Below are positions 44,081-55,416 of a stretch of DNA of 64,000 bases, one piece after another. The position numbers and the translations under genes are program-made. This stretch comes from Trichopria drosophilae (lineage: Eukaryota; Arthropoda; Insecta; Hymenoptera; Diapriidae): NCBI GenBank assembly GCA_030407085.1, contig CM059587.1:18945001-19009000 (forward strand), given 5' to 3'. Numbering within the stretch: the first letter of the stretch is position 1; each line of letters begins with the position of its first letter. Below the pieces are notes generated by a model. That model worked only from the letters and a program-made list of their open reading frames with translations. It was not told the DNA's origin and ran no database searches.

Positions 44081-45453
44081 GGGTGATTCTCCAGAAACAG
44101 GGCATTTTCGTGTCTTTACGTTATATCTTACAAAAACTTTGACAATAAATTATTAAATTTCGATAGAAATGTTAAATAAACATCCCTGGCCCATGTTAAT
44201 TTGAAAAAATAATACTTTTGTTACAAAAAACTGGTGTAAAATGACATTTAAAGACTAAAAGTATCATTTTTGATATGTCCAAACCTCTAAGTTCAAAACT
44301 TTAAAATATTAGCGCTATTAAGAAACCGAATTATTTTAATTTATTCAAATAATATTTCTATAGTATAGCTCAAACTGTACAATTTCTCTCTGTATAATAT
44401 TTAATTAAATCAATATATATACTTATAATTATTGAAATATTAATGTCTTAAGAAATTTCTATGAGGTAACGACAATGCGTAAACTGGTATAAATGAACTG
44501 GAAATAATTAACTAAAACTTATGAGAAAATCAAAGAAAAAACACTACACTTTACTAATCCTCCATAGAAATTTGAAAAGAGAACATATTTACCTCATGAA
44601 CAAGTAAAAACTGTATAAAAATACTACGTATTTTTATTAAATTAATTGTCGTCACCCGTCCTAATTTTGGTATTTTTATACAAACAGCAATTAAAAAACG
44701 ATGAAAACTTAAAGATTAAAGGAATAAACGTTACTGGCAATTTGTTTTTTAATTTATTATTGTTTAAAATATGTAAAATTGGATTTTTTTACAAATTTTC
44801 ATTGTCGTCAGCTTCATTGTCGTTGCCAAACATTTGGCGTATCAGGTACGAAACAAGAACAAAGTGTAACCCGTAGCAGAAAATATTTTTCAAATCATAA
44901 ATAACATTTATATTTCTCTTCCTCTTAGACATTTATTTAAATATAATTTAAAAAACCACAAAATTAAACTTTATATTTGTTACAACGTTATGAATCAAGT
45001 TTATTATGAAATAATATTATTTATTAAAATTATGAATATAATATTATCATTGTAGTTACTAACCAACGACACATTAACTTTAATAAATTTATTTTGTCTA
45101 AAACTTCTTCAAAAATTCATGTGTTTTTCTTAATTTTTTAATTATTACTTAATAAATAATTTTCATTTATTCACAAAAATGCACTAAATCAGATATGTAT
45201 ATTATGTTTTTGACTCTTTAGAGTTATTTTTTTCAAGTTTTTAATAAGCAATTGTTGGTTTATATAGCCGCATGAAAATGCGTCATAGTAAAAGTCTTCC
45301 CCTTTCCTTTAAAATAATTTTCTAGCGTGACTACTTTAACAATAACTTAACTTGGTGCTAATAAGCAAGAATCCAAAAAAAAAAAACGAATTTACAGTAA
45401 CTTAAAAAAAAAAATTTCATTCTTGAAAATGCCCTGTTTTTGGAGAATCACCC
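44081..45453. mobile_element. GGGTGATT-end TIR element, copy 2, inverted relative to copy 1
   Basis: GGGTGATTCTCCAGAAAC at the left and GTTTTTGGAGAATCACCC at the right, with ATAT at 44077-44080 and 45454-45457. The whole 1373 bp is the reverse complement of 36054-37436 with few differences, including the small ORF (44646-44876 here, 36845-36636 there). Confidence 0.9.
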
Positions 45454-45457
45454 ATAT

Positions 45458-46126
45458 ATCAAAGTAATCCTTAAAGTATATCGTCCATATATTTTTATTA
45501 AGTTCCATCATAGAAACTCATTACAACGCATGAAAATCTTGTCAAAATGGCGCCTCCGTCGCATGTAATTTCGGAATTTTTCTTCCGTTTAGTAAACATT
45601 ATTTTTACAAACAACGCTACATTACTTTCGTACTGAAATATATTGTTCATGAAGATTTGAAGAATTCAATATTATGTTTGTTAATTACATATCCTTTGCA
45701 GTAAAAGAGCTGTAATAACCGAAAATATGTAGTCAAGTTTACTTGTCGCATCCGAAGTACTCCATGGTAAGGTAAATCGCAAAATGAAATTAGAATAAAA
45801 CAATGTTTTTTTTTAACGCGCAGCAAAGTATTATTTCAGTGCATCTGTGCACGAAAGCCTACAAAGATGAGAATCGCTTTTCATTCATCTTTTCAAATTT
45901 ATAATACCGAAATTACTTGGAACAAATCCAATGTCGCCTCCACAATCAATAAGTATGCTTCGTTCAAAAAATAAAAAATTCGAAAAGTAACATTTTTAAA
46001 AGACGCATATAAATGTGTCATTGAGACATAGGTGCTTGTGCTTCTCAACTACGTTTATATTTACACTTTTATTTATAAAAATTCGCAAATGTAATTGTCG
46101 CTACCGCAATCCTGAATTTTGACATT
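45458..46126. other. AT-rich spacer
   Basis: Includes AAAATGGCGCCTCCGTCGCA at 45544, a GC-richer word resembling the ATGGCG motif near 38474. The short ORF from it ends quickly and no exon is supported. Confidence 0.35.
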
Positions 46127-46299
46127 CTATACCAGCAATCGAATTTGGATAGAGTTGTATGGAATTGGATTCAATTATTAAATTCTGAATCCATACTTTG
46201 GTCAACGGAGAATCCATTTTAATACGTAAATACAATTCTATTCGTTCATACGAATCAAAAGGTTACTTTCTGAATTCATATTAATCCAAAAAAGTTTTA

Positions 46300-46935
46300 T
46301 TATTAAAAATTAAATCTTAAATACATCCGTATTCAACATTGCGGATTCAAAACTATCTAAGTGTAGTTATTTAAATCCAAAAAATAGTCTCCTTTTTAAA
46401 AACGAAATATTGAATGCATCCGTATTCAACATTACGGATTCAAAACTATCCAAGTGTATTCATTTCAATCCAAAAAAAGTTGTATTTCAAAAACAAAACT
46501 TTGAATACATCCGTATTCAACATTATAGATTCAGAACTATCCAAGTATATTTATTTCAATCCAAAAAAAGTTGTATTTCAAAAACAAAACTTTGAATACA
46601 TCCGTGTTCAACATTACGGATTCAAAACTATCCAAGTGTATCCATTTCAATCCAAAAAAACTTTCCTATTTAAAAACGAAACTTTGAATGCATCCGTATT
46701 CAACATTACGGATTCGAAAGTAGCCAAGTGTATTCCTTTCAATCCAAAAAAAGTTTCCTTCTTAAAAACGAAATATTGAATGCCTCCGTATTCATCATTA
46801 CGGATTCAAAACTATCTAAGCGTATTCATTTCAATGCAAAAAAAGTTTTCTTTCAAAAAATAAACTTTGAATAAATCTGTAATCAATATTACGGATTCAA
46901 AACTATCTAATTGTGTTCGTAAAATTGGATACAGA
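46300..46935. repeat. Tandem array, 7 units of ~92 bp
   Basis: The word CATCCGTATTCAACATTACG, then GATTCAAAACTATC, recurs with the ACATT word at 46336, 46429, 46520, 46611, 46703, 46795 and 46887, i.e. every 91-93 bp. The apparent 121-codon ORF here follows the array and is not a gene. Confidence 0.92.
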
Positions 46936-46953
46936 TGGATTACTTTTTCTTAA

Positions 46954-47386
46954 GGAGGTTCACCAGGTACCTATCGAGTCAAATATGGAACGGACGCCAA
47001 TATGACTTCGGTGGTATGATTCCTAAGACGTTGCCGTCCGTTAACATAACCAAAAATGACCCTTTTAGCTATTTGTTTATTTTATTTCTCGTCTCTAAAG
47101 GTAGGAAGAGACGTTTTTCTTTCTGCAAATAAAATCTCACAAATTTTTTTATCAGTAGTATAAATTTTACGAAAAACTCAATGTTAATTCAATACGAATT
47201 TCATGAATATATACATGTTCCCATAAAACTCAATGTTAAAGAATCGTGAACATTTTTATTAATTTCTCTGCTCTGAAGGTACCTAGGGGCTTGAAACTTT
47301 GCAGGTATTAATTTCTTTCATTGTTTAACCTACTATAATTTTTTCGTTAAATTCTCAATGTTAATTCTTTGACCTGGTGAACCTCC
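46954..47386. mobile_element. Nested TTAA-flanked MITE (GGAGGTTCACC ends)
   Basis: TTAA (46950-46953), GGAGGTTCACCAGGT, ... ACCTGGTGAACCTCC, TTAA (47387-47390). The TIR is about 15 bp or more. It sits inside the TA-flanked element 46130-47543, so it inserted later. The end bases differ from the CCC-type family; a piggyBac or Kolobok-like origin is possible from TTAA only. Confidence 0.85.
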
Positions 47387-47545
47387 TTAAATTTAATACG
47401 GCAAATTACGCTTCCGATTGTATTCGTAAAATTGAATAGAGATAGAGTGCTTACTTCGGAATTCAATCCATTTGACTACAAAGTATGAATTTAAAATGAA
47501 TTGAAATTTTCAATCCAATCCTATTTATTCTCGATTGCTGGAATA

Positions 47546-48539
47546 GCCCAAATCGATAAATGTATAATCTGAACTGTCATCGTCTTATAAGTTCAAAATA
47601 TTAACCGGCGAAATGGATCATTTGAAGGAACTAAAATAGTTAAATGTACGAAGAAAACGAGAAGAAATCCGAAAAAGAAAGAGCTGAGAAATGAAAAGAA
47701 AAGAGATAAAAATGTAATTTGCAAGATTGCTAATCGCATTTTTACAACTGTGATGCAGTTTTCTTAAATTTAGAAAATATCCCATTGTATATGTACTTCG
47801 AAATCTGAAAACAATGCTCTGTGGTGACACCCGTTTGATTCTTTTGTTTCAGAACGTACATTTTAGTACTACTTAATATTAATATTACAGCCACTGGCCT
47901 GTAATAAATATCAATTTCTGAATGTATCAAGCAACGGTACCAAAAAAGGCAGAACCGTGCTTGTATCTTTATTTTTCAAAAGTGTCGACTTCAAAATTGA
48001 AAGGTTCTAGAGATTTGCCCATATAAATTGTAACTGCAAAACGGGGTTCGGATTTTCATTCAGCGAACACATAAACATTATAAAAATATTTATCTATATA
48101 AGTATTATTTAATCGTCAGATCATTAAACTCCGAGTTTTGCAAAAAATGTAACCAAAATAAGCTGCTATTTTGGATATTCTATGTAAAAATAAATAAAAT
48201 CTAAGAGCGTATCTTTAAAATTCAAAAATTTTGTGCACGTTTTATGCATTTTTCTCTTGTTAAAAATCTTTTAGGATACAAAATTGCAAACTAAAAAATC
48301 GGTTTTTATTCTATTTATTTATTTTTATTTTATGTAAATTTTATCTGCGCCATTCAAAAAAGCTCTCTTGAAAGTAGTGGACTAAGGTAAATAAAAAGTT
48401 ATTGTAAAACTAAAATTATGATGGCAATAAATAGAAGAATGAATTATTCATATTTTTTCCTGAATCTTAATAAATATTTTTTCTATGCACAAGTAATAAA
48501 TTGATTAAAAAACATTTAAAAATTGAATTCTACCTGAAT
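47546..48539. other. AT-rich intergenic sequence
   Basis: No recognisable gene or repeat. The ORFs at 47618-47930 (minus) have no support. Confidence 0.35.
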
Positions 48540-48828
48540 CCCATTGTTATGAATTGTCGCGTATTAATTATTACTAAAAATTTTGATAATAGCGTGAAAG
48601 TATAAAACTGGTAGTGGACTTTCGCGCCAAAAACAGGTGTCCTATTAGAAAAACAAATTTGAAACGTGGTCGGTGAAAATACGACGGTACGCGCAGTCTC
48701 AGCGATACACAACTTTCAAACGAGGTCCGGATAAAAAATTATTCAATCTAGCAATCAGTGTCGCGTTCGTTGTCCTCCAACACGGATCGCCGATTCGCAA
48801 CCGATTTTCCGTGTCGATTTTCTCAAAA
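48540..48828 (+). promoter_or_regulatory. Putative promoter and leader with CpG-rich patch
   Basis: Between AT-rich flanks, 48640-48830 is markedly richer in CG dinucleotides (ACGACGGTACGCGCAGTCTC, then GTGTCGCGTTCGTTGTC), ending in an ATG with a donor close behind. This resembles a short first exon. Confidence 0.45.
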
Positions 48829-48850
48829 ATGGGGAGAATTATCGCGACCA
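48829..48850 (+). CDS. Candidate first coding exon (7 codons + 1 nt)
   Basis: First ATG in a frame that is open upstream, in a CpG-rich leader, followed after 22 nt by the strong donor GTGAGT. Confidence 0.4.
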
Positions 48851-51800
48851 GTGAGTCGTTCTATTCGATCATTTTTAATTTTGTATTTTTCAAAACCATA
48901 ATATCAATTCAAACCCATATTTAATTGGCAAGAAATTACCGTAAAAAATAGCACAATTAGTGAAGATTTTGTTGTTTCTGTGTGTACCATTCGAAAAATA
49001 TCTATTATGAAAAATTAAAAAGAAAAACATGTAAAATACATCAAACAATGTGACAAAATGTCAAAATATTAAAATTTTTATTTTCGAAGCACAAATTACA
49101 TGACTATGCACTTCAACATTTGCTTAAATGCTCTTGTGTTTTATAGTGTTTAATTTTTGTTTACCCACCTGAAAAGTTAACACAGAAACGTCAAAAAAGT
49201 TTCTTTAAATTAATTCAAACAAATTATGAACCAACATATTGCGTAATTCGTTTATTTTTTAAGATTAATTACTTTGTTTGGTTCTTCGCAAATCTAGAAA
49301 ATATTTTGTTTTGTTTGGATGACTTTTGTCACATTTTTGTAAGTTACCCATTGTCATGAATTTTTTTAATTAAATTTCAGCGGATTATCCAAAATGGTAC
49401 AGAATAAAATGTATTTTTTTCGGGTAATAATCGTTTAAAACTGAATTAGAAGTAAAATTATAAAACAGCACGTTGTCGACATTTTATTGATATTCAAGAC
49501 TTAATGATCTGTTAGTTTTGGTGAAAGTAAATCAAGTTAAATAAAAATAAATAGTCAATTTTAAATAATTATTACCAATAACAAATGTTCGAAGTTATAA
49601 TTTTTTAAGTTTGAAATTTTAAAACTTAAAATTTTTTTACGTATTTTTTTCATTTTATTTTTGTTTTTATCAACATTCAATATCCTCTATTCACATTTTT
49701 AGAGGTAGAGAATTAATTGTTTGTGGATTGCAAAATGAGACTTGTTAAATTTTTACTCTTCCCACTATCAAAGTTTAGTTAAAAAAAGATTCTTAACAGA
49801 AATATCTCACGTAAAATTAACTTAACTTTCAGAATGTTGCATTTAAAACTGTAATTTTTTTTTTTGACATTAATTTTTTATTTGAAAATAAGAGATTTTT
49901 GGAAAAATGTTTGGAACAAACAGTTTTTGTAATGAACAAATCAAACATTGTCAAAATACAAAAATTTGACGATAAAAGTGTTTAATTTAAGTCAAACAAC
50001 TTTTGATGGTTAATGAATTTAATCCAATACATTAATGTAACAGTCAATTATAAGATAAAAAGTGAATTTCGTTGTAAACAAATTATTCGAGAATTATGAA
50101 AAATAAGAACCTAAAATACAGAATTTTTTTAATGCTGTGTTAATTTCAAATTTTTCGTACTAAAATACTAAAAGTGTCCCATTTCGAAATATACAATCCG
50201 TGAAACTTTATTTTCAAAATTTAAAGTCTCTAGAACACAATTACTTGGCTTCAGATTGGAATTCTGAAATTATTTCAATATGAAAAAAATGTATTTTTGG
50301 AATTCTGGATTTATCCACTTCAACATCGAAATTGGCTTTACGCATAAAGCCAAAATGGTTAATGGGTTTTTTTAAACAATTTTTAGACTATTTCAATTTC
50401 AAGCCTTATTTCTACCAACTAAAACAGATACTTTTGTATTGTTCATTTAACCTACGAATGATATGCAACATATTAGTTTAATACAAATAAATATTCTATT
50501 TTTAACCGTGTAATTACAAAATTAATTATTTTAACTTAGAATAGAAAATTGTGTGCTTTTTTAGTGTAATGTTTAATTGTTTTAGGTAAATAAAGAAAGA
50601 TATTTTAAATAAATATTTCGTTATATCTTTTCAATAAAGTTATTTGCTTCAATCCAATAATCTTGAAATCATAAATAGAAAAGAAAAACCTGAAATCATA
50701 AATAGAAAAGAAAGTTTTGTAGATTCAAGTAAATATTTAATAGAATTAAGAAAATATTTTCTTGTATTTTTATCCTTGCAATAAATCTTACTTGATTTAG
50801 GAAATGATTTTCTTCATTTAATGAAATACTTACCACTATTCAAATAAATATTTATTTAAAAATGGCCTTTTCAGTCTACTATTTTCCACAACGAAACCAA
50901 AATATTGCATGTAAATTGCAAATATATCTAAGAGATCCAATCGGTACCAAATGTCAGCAACGTTTTAAAAACGTTCCAGAAACTTTTCCAAAACGTTTGA
51001 TGTCTGCCTTGTTTACAAAACGTTTTAAAAACGTACAGACATTCGGTACCAGACATTAGGAAGAAATTTTGTTGTAAAATCAATTATTAGTATTTTCTAA
51101 AGATTTGGATGTTATAAACAAATTAACGATTTATATAAATTCACGTAATAAAAGAACATTTATTTAAAGTTATTGATTTTTCGTCTTCGGCGAAACTTGA
51201 TCATCTAAAATTGAAATGAACAAACATGCTATTACTTCACAAAATATACGATACAAAGTGTCGGTTCATTACAAAATATGCTACTCGAGCGTGCATTGGC
51301 ATCACAAATTTCTCGTTTTCTTTTACTTTTACGCAATTGCCATATCGCTGATAATGAAATTTATACCGATTTGATAATACAGGGTGTCCGAAAAGTATGG
51401 AAACACTCAAATATCTCGGAAAATCGACATCGAATCGAAAAAGTAAAAATACACGTATTCAATGGTTTCAAGAGAGCTATCCAGTGACACCTAACACAAC
51501 CCCCCACCCCCACCCGCTGGGGGTGATAGAGGGGGTAACTTAAAAATTTTAAATGGGAACCCCCAATTTTTATTGCAGATTTTGCTTCCTCAGAAAAAGT
51601 TACGTAAATTTTGCCTACCATTATAATTGTTTTTGTTGACAGATGGCGCTGTAATCAACGAAATTAAAAAATTATTCTAAAAAGTTTTAAAAATCTCGCG
51701 AAAAACACAACGGATCAAAAAAGTAAAAACACACGTATTCAATGGTTTCAAGAGAGCTAATCCAGTGACACCTAACACAACCCCCCACCCCACCCGCTGG

Positions 51801-54800
51801 GGGTGATAGAGGGGGTAACTTCAAAATTTTAAATGGGAACCCCAATTTTTATTGCAGATTTTGCTTCCTCAGAAAAGTTACGTAAATTTTGCCTACCATT
51901 ATAATTGTTTTTGTTGACAGATGGCGCTGTAATCAACGAAATTAAAAAATTATTCTAAAAAGTTTTAAAAATCTCGCGAAAAACACAACGGATCAAAAAA
52001 GTAAAAACACACGTATTTAATGGTTTCAAGAGAGCTATCCAGTGACACCTAACACGACCCCCCACCCCCACAGGCTGGGGGTGATGGAGGGGGAAACTTA
52101 AAATTTTAAATGGGAACTCCCAAATTTTATTGCAGATTTCTCTTCTTCAGAAAAAGTTACGTAAATTTTACCTATTATAATTATTTTTGTTAACAGATGG
52201 AGCTGCAATCTGCGAAATTAAAAAATTACTAAAAAATATTTAACTTGACGTACATGGAATAGCATACCACGTTTTCAGAATTTTAAATAACGTCTTTTGC
52301 CTTTAAATATTTCTAGTTTACCGATTCTCACCGCGAGGAGGTAGACGATTTTGAGAATCTTCTGTTTTACTTTTTTTTTTTTTTGATTTCTGTTTTTTAC
52401 TTTTTTTTTTTTTTTTCTTTTTAATTTTTTTTTTTTTTTTTTTAATGTATTTGCTTACCTTTTCTTCCAGATATTAAAATTCTTTATTCGCTCCCCCCTT
52501 GTAATTGTGCATACAAAGTTTTTGACAGAAAAATGAAGAATCGACATCCTTATTCTACGAGGAAGTGAATGTCGTGTATCCGAATAGCGTAAATGGTGAC
52601 CAAATCCGCATATGGTGTTATGGCTTTCTTGCATGACTGTGATTTTGTATACTTGTGTGAAAGTACTGTAGGTATCGCTTGCGGAAACCCATTGCATACA
52701 CTCGGTCGATTTTTTCAACTGCCAGTGTTACAGAGAAAGTAGTCAATAATCGAACATCGTCAGCGTCCAAATCAAAACAGCACGTCTTAGTATTAGTTAA
52801 GCTCTATTGTTTGAATGAGTCAAGGTCTCGGTTATTTTTCAGCTTTGTGAAAATTACACATGCGAGCGTCACTCTTGTCGAAAACTTGGTCAAATTCGTA
52901 CCGCAAAAAATCGCAATTCTCTTCGTTCTCGCTATTTGATACTTAATGTAATGTTTCTAACATTTGAATTTCTTCTAATTTTTTATATTTCTTTATTTCT
53001 TCATTCTTTGCTTCATATTTCTTCCATTTCGATACATTCTGTATTCTGCCTCCTGTTGTAATTTGGCATACTATGTCTTTGACACAAAAAGAAAGGATCG
53101 AAATTCCTTATTCTGCGAGGATGCGGCGATAAAAAAAGAACATACGAACAAGTCGTCCGCCAATTTAATGATACCCATCCTGATCGTTACCTATTTGCAA
53201 ATCAACTGTTTGTAAGACTGTTTCTCGGTTTCAAGATACTGGCTCTGTCAATGATCGACCAAAATCAGGAAGACCAAAAACGTCCACGAACGAAGACAAC
53301 AGTTTAGCGGTCTGTGCAAGTGTCGTTGAGGACGTCCATTACTTCGGTAAGAAAGATTGCGCAAAGCCACTGGTATCGGCAAATCGTCTGTCCATGAAAT
53401 ATTAAAAGCAAATAAGTTCCATCCATATAAAATAAAATATGTACAAGAACTTTCGGAAGATGACTTCGATCGGAGATTAGAATTTTGTGAGGAAATGATG
53501 AGACGTTGTGACGAAAATGAATTATTTCCTTTCTGGATATGCTTCTCTGATGAAGCTACGTTTCAGTTGAGTGGAGAAGTTAATAGGCACAACCTACGAT
53601 ATTGGTCGGACGAAAATCCTCATTGGATGAGAGATAATCCACACACAACATCATCAGAAAATGAATGTTTGGGCTGGCATTTTGTGCAATCAAATTGTTG
53701 GGCATTTCTTCGTTGAAGAGAATTTCACGGCTGAAAGGTACTGTAATTTGTTAAATAACCAGATTATACCGGCAATACGAAATATTGCTGGTATAGCGTT
53801 TGATAATGTCTGGTTTCAACAGGATGGAGCTCCTTGTCATTTTGGTTTGATTGTACGCAATCTATTAAATAATATTTCCCCCGACGTTGGATTGGTAGGA
53901 GGGGTTCGATCGAGTGGCCACCGAGGTCACCTGATCTAACTCCTCTGGACTATTTTTACTGGGGTTTCTTGAAGAACAAGTCTACGAAACGAAACCAAAA
54001 GACATTGATGAGTTGAAAGAAAAAATAATTCAAGGTTCTATTACAGTATCTCAAGAAATGCTGCAAAAAGTTTATGATAACTTCTATGCACGATTGGGAT
54101 ATTGTCAAGTTGCTGAAGGACTTCAATTCGAACATCTTATAAATTAGTGGGCATAGACATGTTAAAAATCCAGTAAAGAAAATAGAAGCGAAGGAAAATT
54201 TAAACTTTAAAAATAGAAAAAAAATTAAAAAAATAAAAAAAAAACAAATAAAAGGTAAAAACAAAAAAAAAATATACAAAAATAAAAAAAAAAGATTCTC
54301 AAAATCGTCTACCTCCTCGCGGTAAGAATCGGTGAACTTTGAAATATTTAAAGGCAAAAGACGTCATTTAAAAATTTTGGAAACGTGGTCCGCTATTCCA
54401 GGTACGTGGTTCGCTGATTGCAGCTCCATCTGTTAACAAAAATAATTATAATAGGTAAAAATTTACGTAAACTTTTTCTGAAGAAGAGAAATCTGCAATA
54501 AAAATTTGGGAGTTCCCATTTAAAATTTTTAAGTTTCCCCTCCATCACCCCCAGCCTGTGGGGGTGGGGGGTCGTGTTAGGTGTCACTGGATAGCTCTCT
54601 TGAAACCATTAAATACGTGTGTTTTTTACTTTTTGATCCGTTGTGTTTTTCGCGAGATTTTTAAAACTTTTTAGAATAATTTTTTAATTTCGTTGATTAC
54701 AGCGCCATCTGTCAACAAAAACAATTATAATGGTAGGCAAAATTTACGTAACTTTTTCTGAGGAAGCAAAATCTGCAATAAAAATTGGGGGTTCCCATTT

Positions 54801-55416
54801 AAAATTTTTAAGTTACCCCCTCTATCACCCCCAGCGGGTGGGGGTGGGGGGTTGTGTTAGGTGTCACTGGATAGCTCTCTTGAAACCATTGAATACGTGT
54901 ATTTTTACTTTTACGATTCGATGTCGATTTTCCGAGATATTTGAGTGTTTCCATACTTTTCGGACACCCTGTATATACGACGCTTAATTCTATTTTGAAG
55001 TTTCGATAACGCGTTTATGATTTGTGTAACAGTGGTAACCGATGGATATCTTTATCAATTGCTATTGTTTCTTGCATACATTATGGGGTGTAGGTCAAAA
55101 TCACTAAAATCGAAATCCCGAAATGCCAAATTTCCAGAAACAGTAAATTTTAACACGATATTTTGAAACTTTGTCTAAATTTGGGGAAAAGGGTGAATGA
55201 AAATTGTTATTAGCTCTTTCGAAATTTTGGCCTTTCCGGATTTTGATTTATGTGATTTCGACGATAAATCCATTTTATGGTTACGTTTAAATGTGGTCCT
55301 GGTGACCAAACTATTTTTTAGGTTCACGATACTGTAAACAAGTTCAAGGTGTACGCATGACCAAACGTCAGTACAGCCAATTGCCGAAATGTGGATTTAC
55401 ACCATCTTCGTACGAG
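48829..55416 (+). CDS. 5' part of an unidentified gene, two coding exons; AGXT2-like N-terminus possible
   Basis: ATG 48829 opens a 22 nt exon (MGRIIAT plus one base) with donor ACCA|GTGAGT. The next compatible exon is 55322-55416 (TTTTTTAG|GTTCAC ... GAG|GTAATA), which joins in frame. Together they encode MGRIIATSSRYCKQVQGVRM followed by TKRQYSQLPKCGFTPSSYE, then run out at a phase 0 donor. The first 25 residues are basic with no acids, like a mitochondrial presequence. The LPKCGFTPSSYE block loosely recalls the MPxCxFxPExY start of mature mitochondrial alanine-glyoxylate aminotransferase 2, but the PLP-enzyme core would lie beyond the window. No further exon was found to 64000. The 6.5 kb intron holds a mariner-like element. 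Confidence 0.4.
48851..51377. other. AT-rich putative intron sequence
   Basis: No gene seen. At about 50942-51052 there is a small inverted pair (GGTACCAAATGTCAGCAACG and CGTACAGACATTCGGTACC) containing three ACGTTTTAAAAACGT-type words, perhaps a MITE of about 110 bp. Confidence 0.35.
51380..54971. mobile_element. Tc1/mariner-superfamily element with very long terminal inverted repeats
   Basis: CAGGGTGTCCGAAAAGTATG at 51380 is mirrored at 54971 by CTTTTCGGACACCCTG, with the target TA outside both ends. The TIRs are about 0.8-1 kb (left 51380 to about 52440, right about 54160-54971). They contain tandem units of about 270 bp with a CCCCCACCC, then GCTGGGGGTGATAGAGGGGG core. The left arm has three units (cores near 51500, 51780, 52055), the right two (near 54550, 54830). 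A broken transposase lies in the centre. Confidence 0.9.
53073..54147 (+). pseudogene. Mariner-like transposase pseudogene (DDD type)
   Basis: It begins MSLTQKERIEI, then a helix-turn-helix region (TYEQVVRQFNDTHPDR, then KSGRPKTST). The catalytic part holds CFSDEATFQLSGEVNRHN (first Asp, codon at 53549), VWFQQDGAPCHF (second, 53823) and WPPRSPDLTPLDYFYWGF (third, 53933). The second-third spacing is about 36-37 residues, nearest to the DD37D (maT-like) group. Frameshifts near 53110, 53350, 53680, 53880 and 53980 make it inactive. The stop is TAG 54145-54147. Confidence 0.8.
55322..55416 (+). CDS. Candidate second coding exon of the 48829 gene
   Basis: The acceptor is CTATTTTTTAG|GTTCAC and the donor TACGAG|GTAATA; it is open in the frame set by exon 1 and ends phase 0. 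It encodes 31 full codons ending SQLPKCGFTPSSYE. Confidence 0.42.

Larger units (their letters stand above)
46130..47543. mobile_element. TA-flanked TIR element carrying a 92-bp tandem array and a nested TTAA element
   Basis: TACCAGCAATCGAATTTGGA on the left is mirrored by TCTCGATTGCTGGAA on the right; TA lies outside both ends (46128-46129, 47544-47545). The subterminal parts also match inverted (CCATACTTTGG against ACAAAGTATG). The interior is the tandem array (46300-46930) and the inserted element (46954-47386). Confidence 0.65.

Noticed and set aside
44646..44876. 76-codon ORF conserved in two places (also 36845-36636)
   Set aside because: The two copies are simply the same transposable element in inverted orientation; conservation reflects recent copying, not selection on a protein.
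46414..46779. 121-codon ORF
   Set aside because: It follows the 92-bp tandem array unit by unit; the period and repeated peptide words reveal array DNA.
46300..46935. Regular repeats with apparent spacers, CRISPR-like at first glance
   Set aside because: Units are continuous 92-bp tandems with diverging whole-unit sequence, in a eukaryotic transposon; no short direct repeat with unique spacers and no cas genes.
51361..54987. Matching 85-86 codon ORFs at 51621-51361 (minus) and 54730-54987 (plus)
   Set aside because: They are the two terminal inverted repeats of one mariner-like element read outward-in, so they mirror each other by structure.
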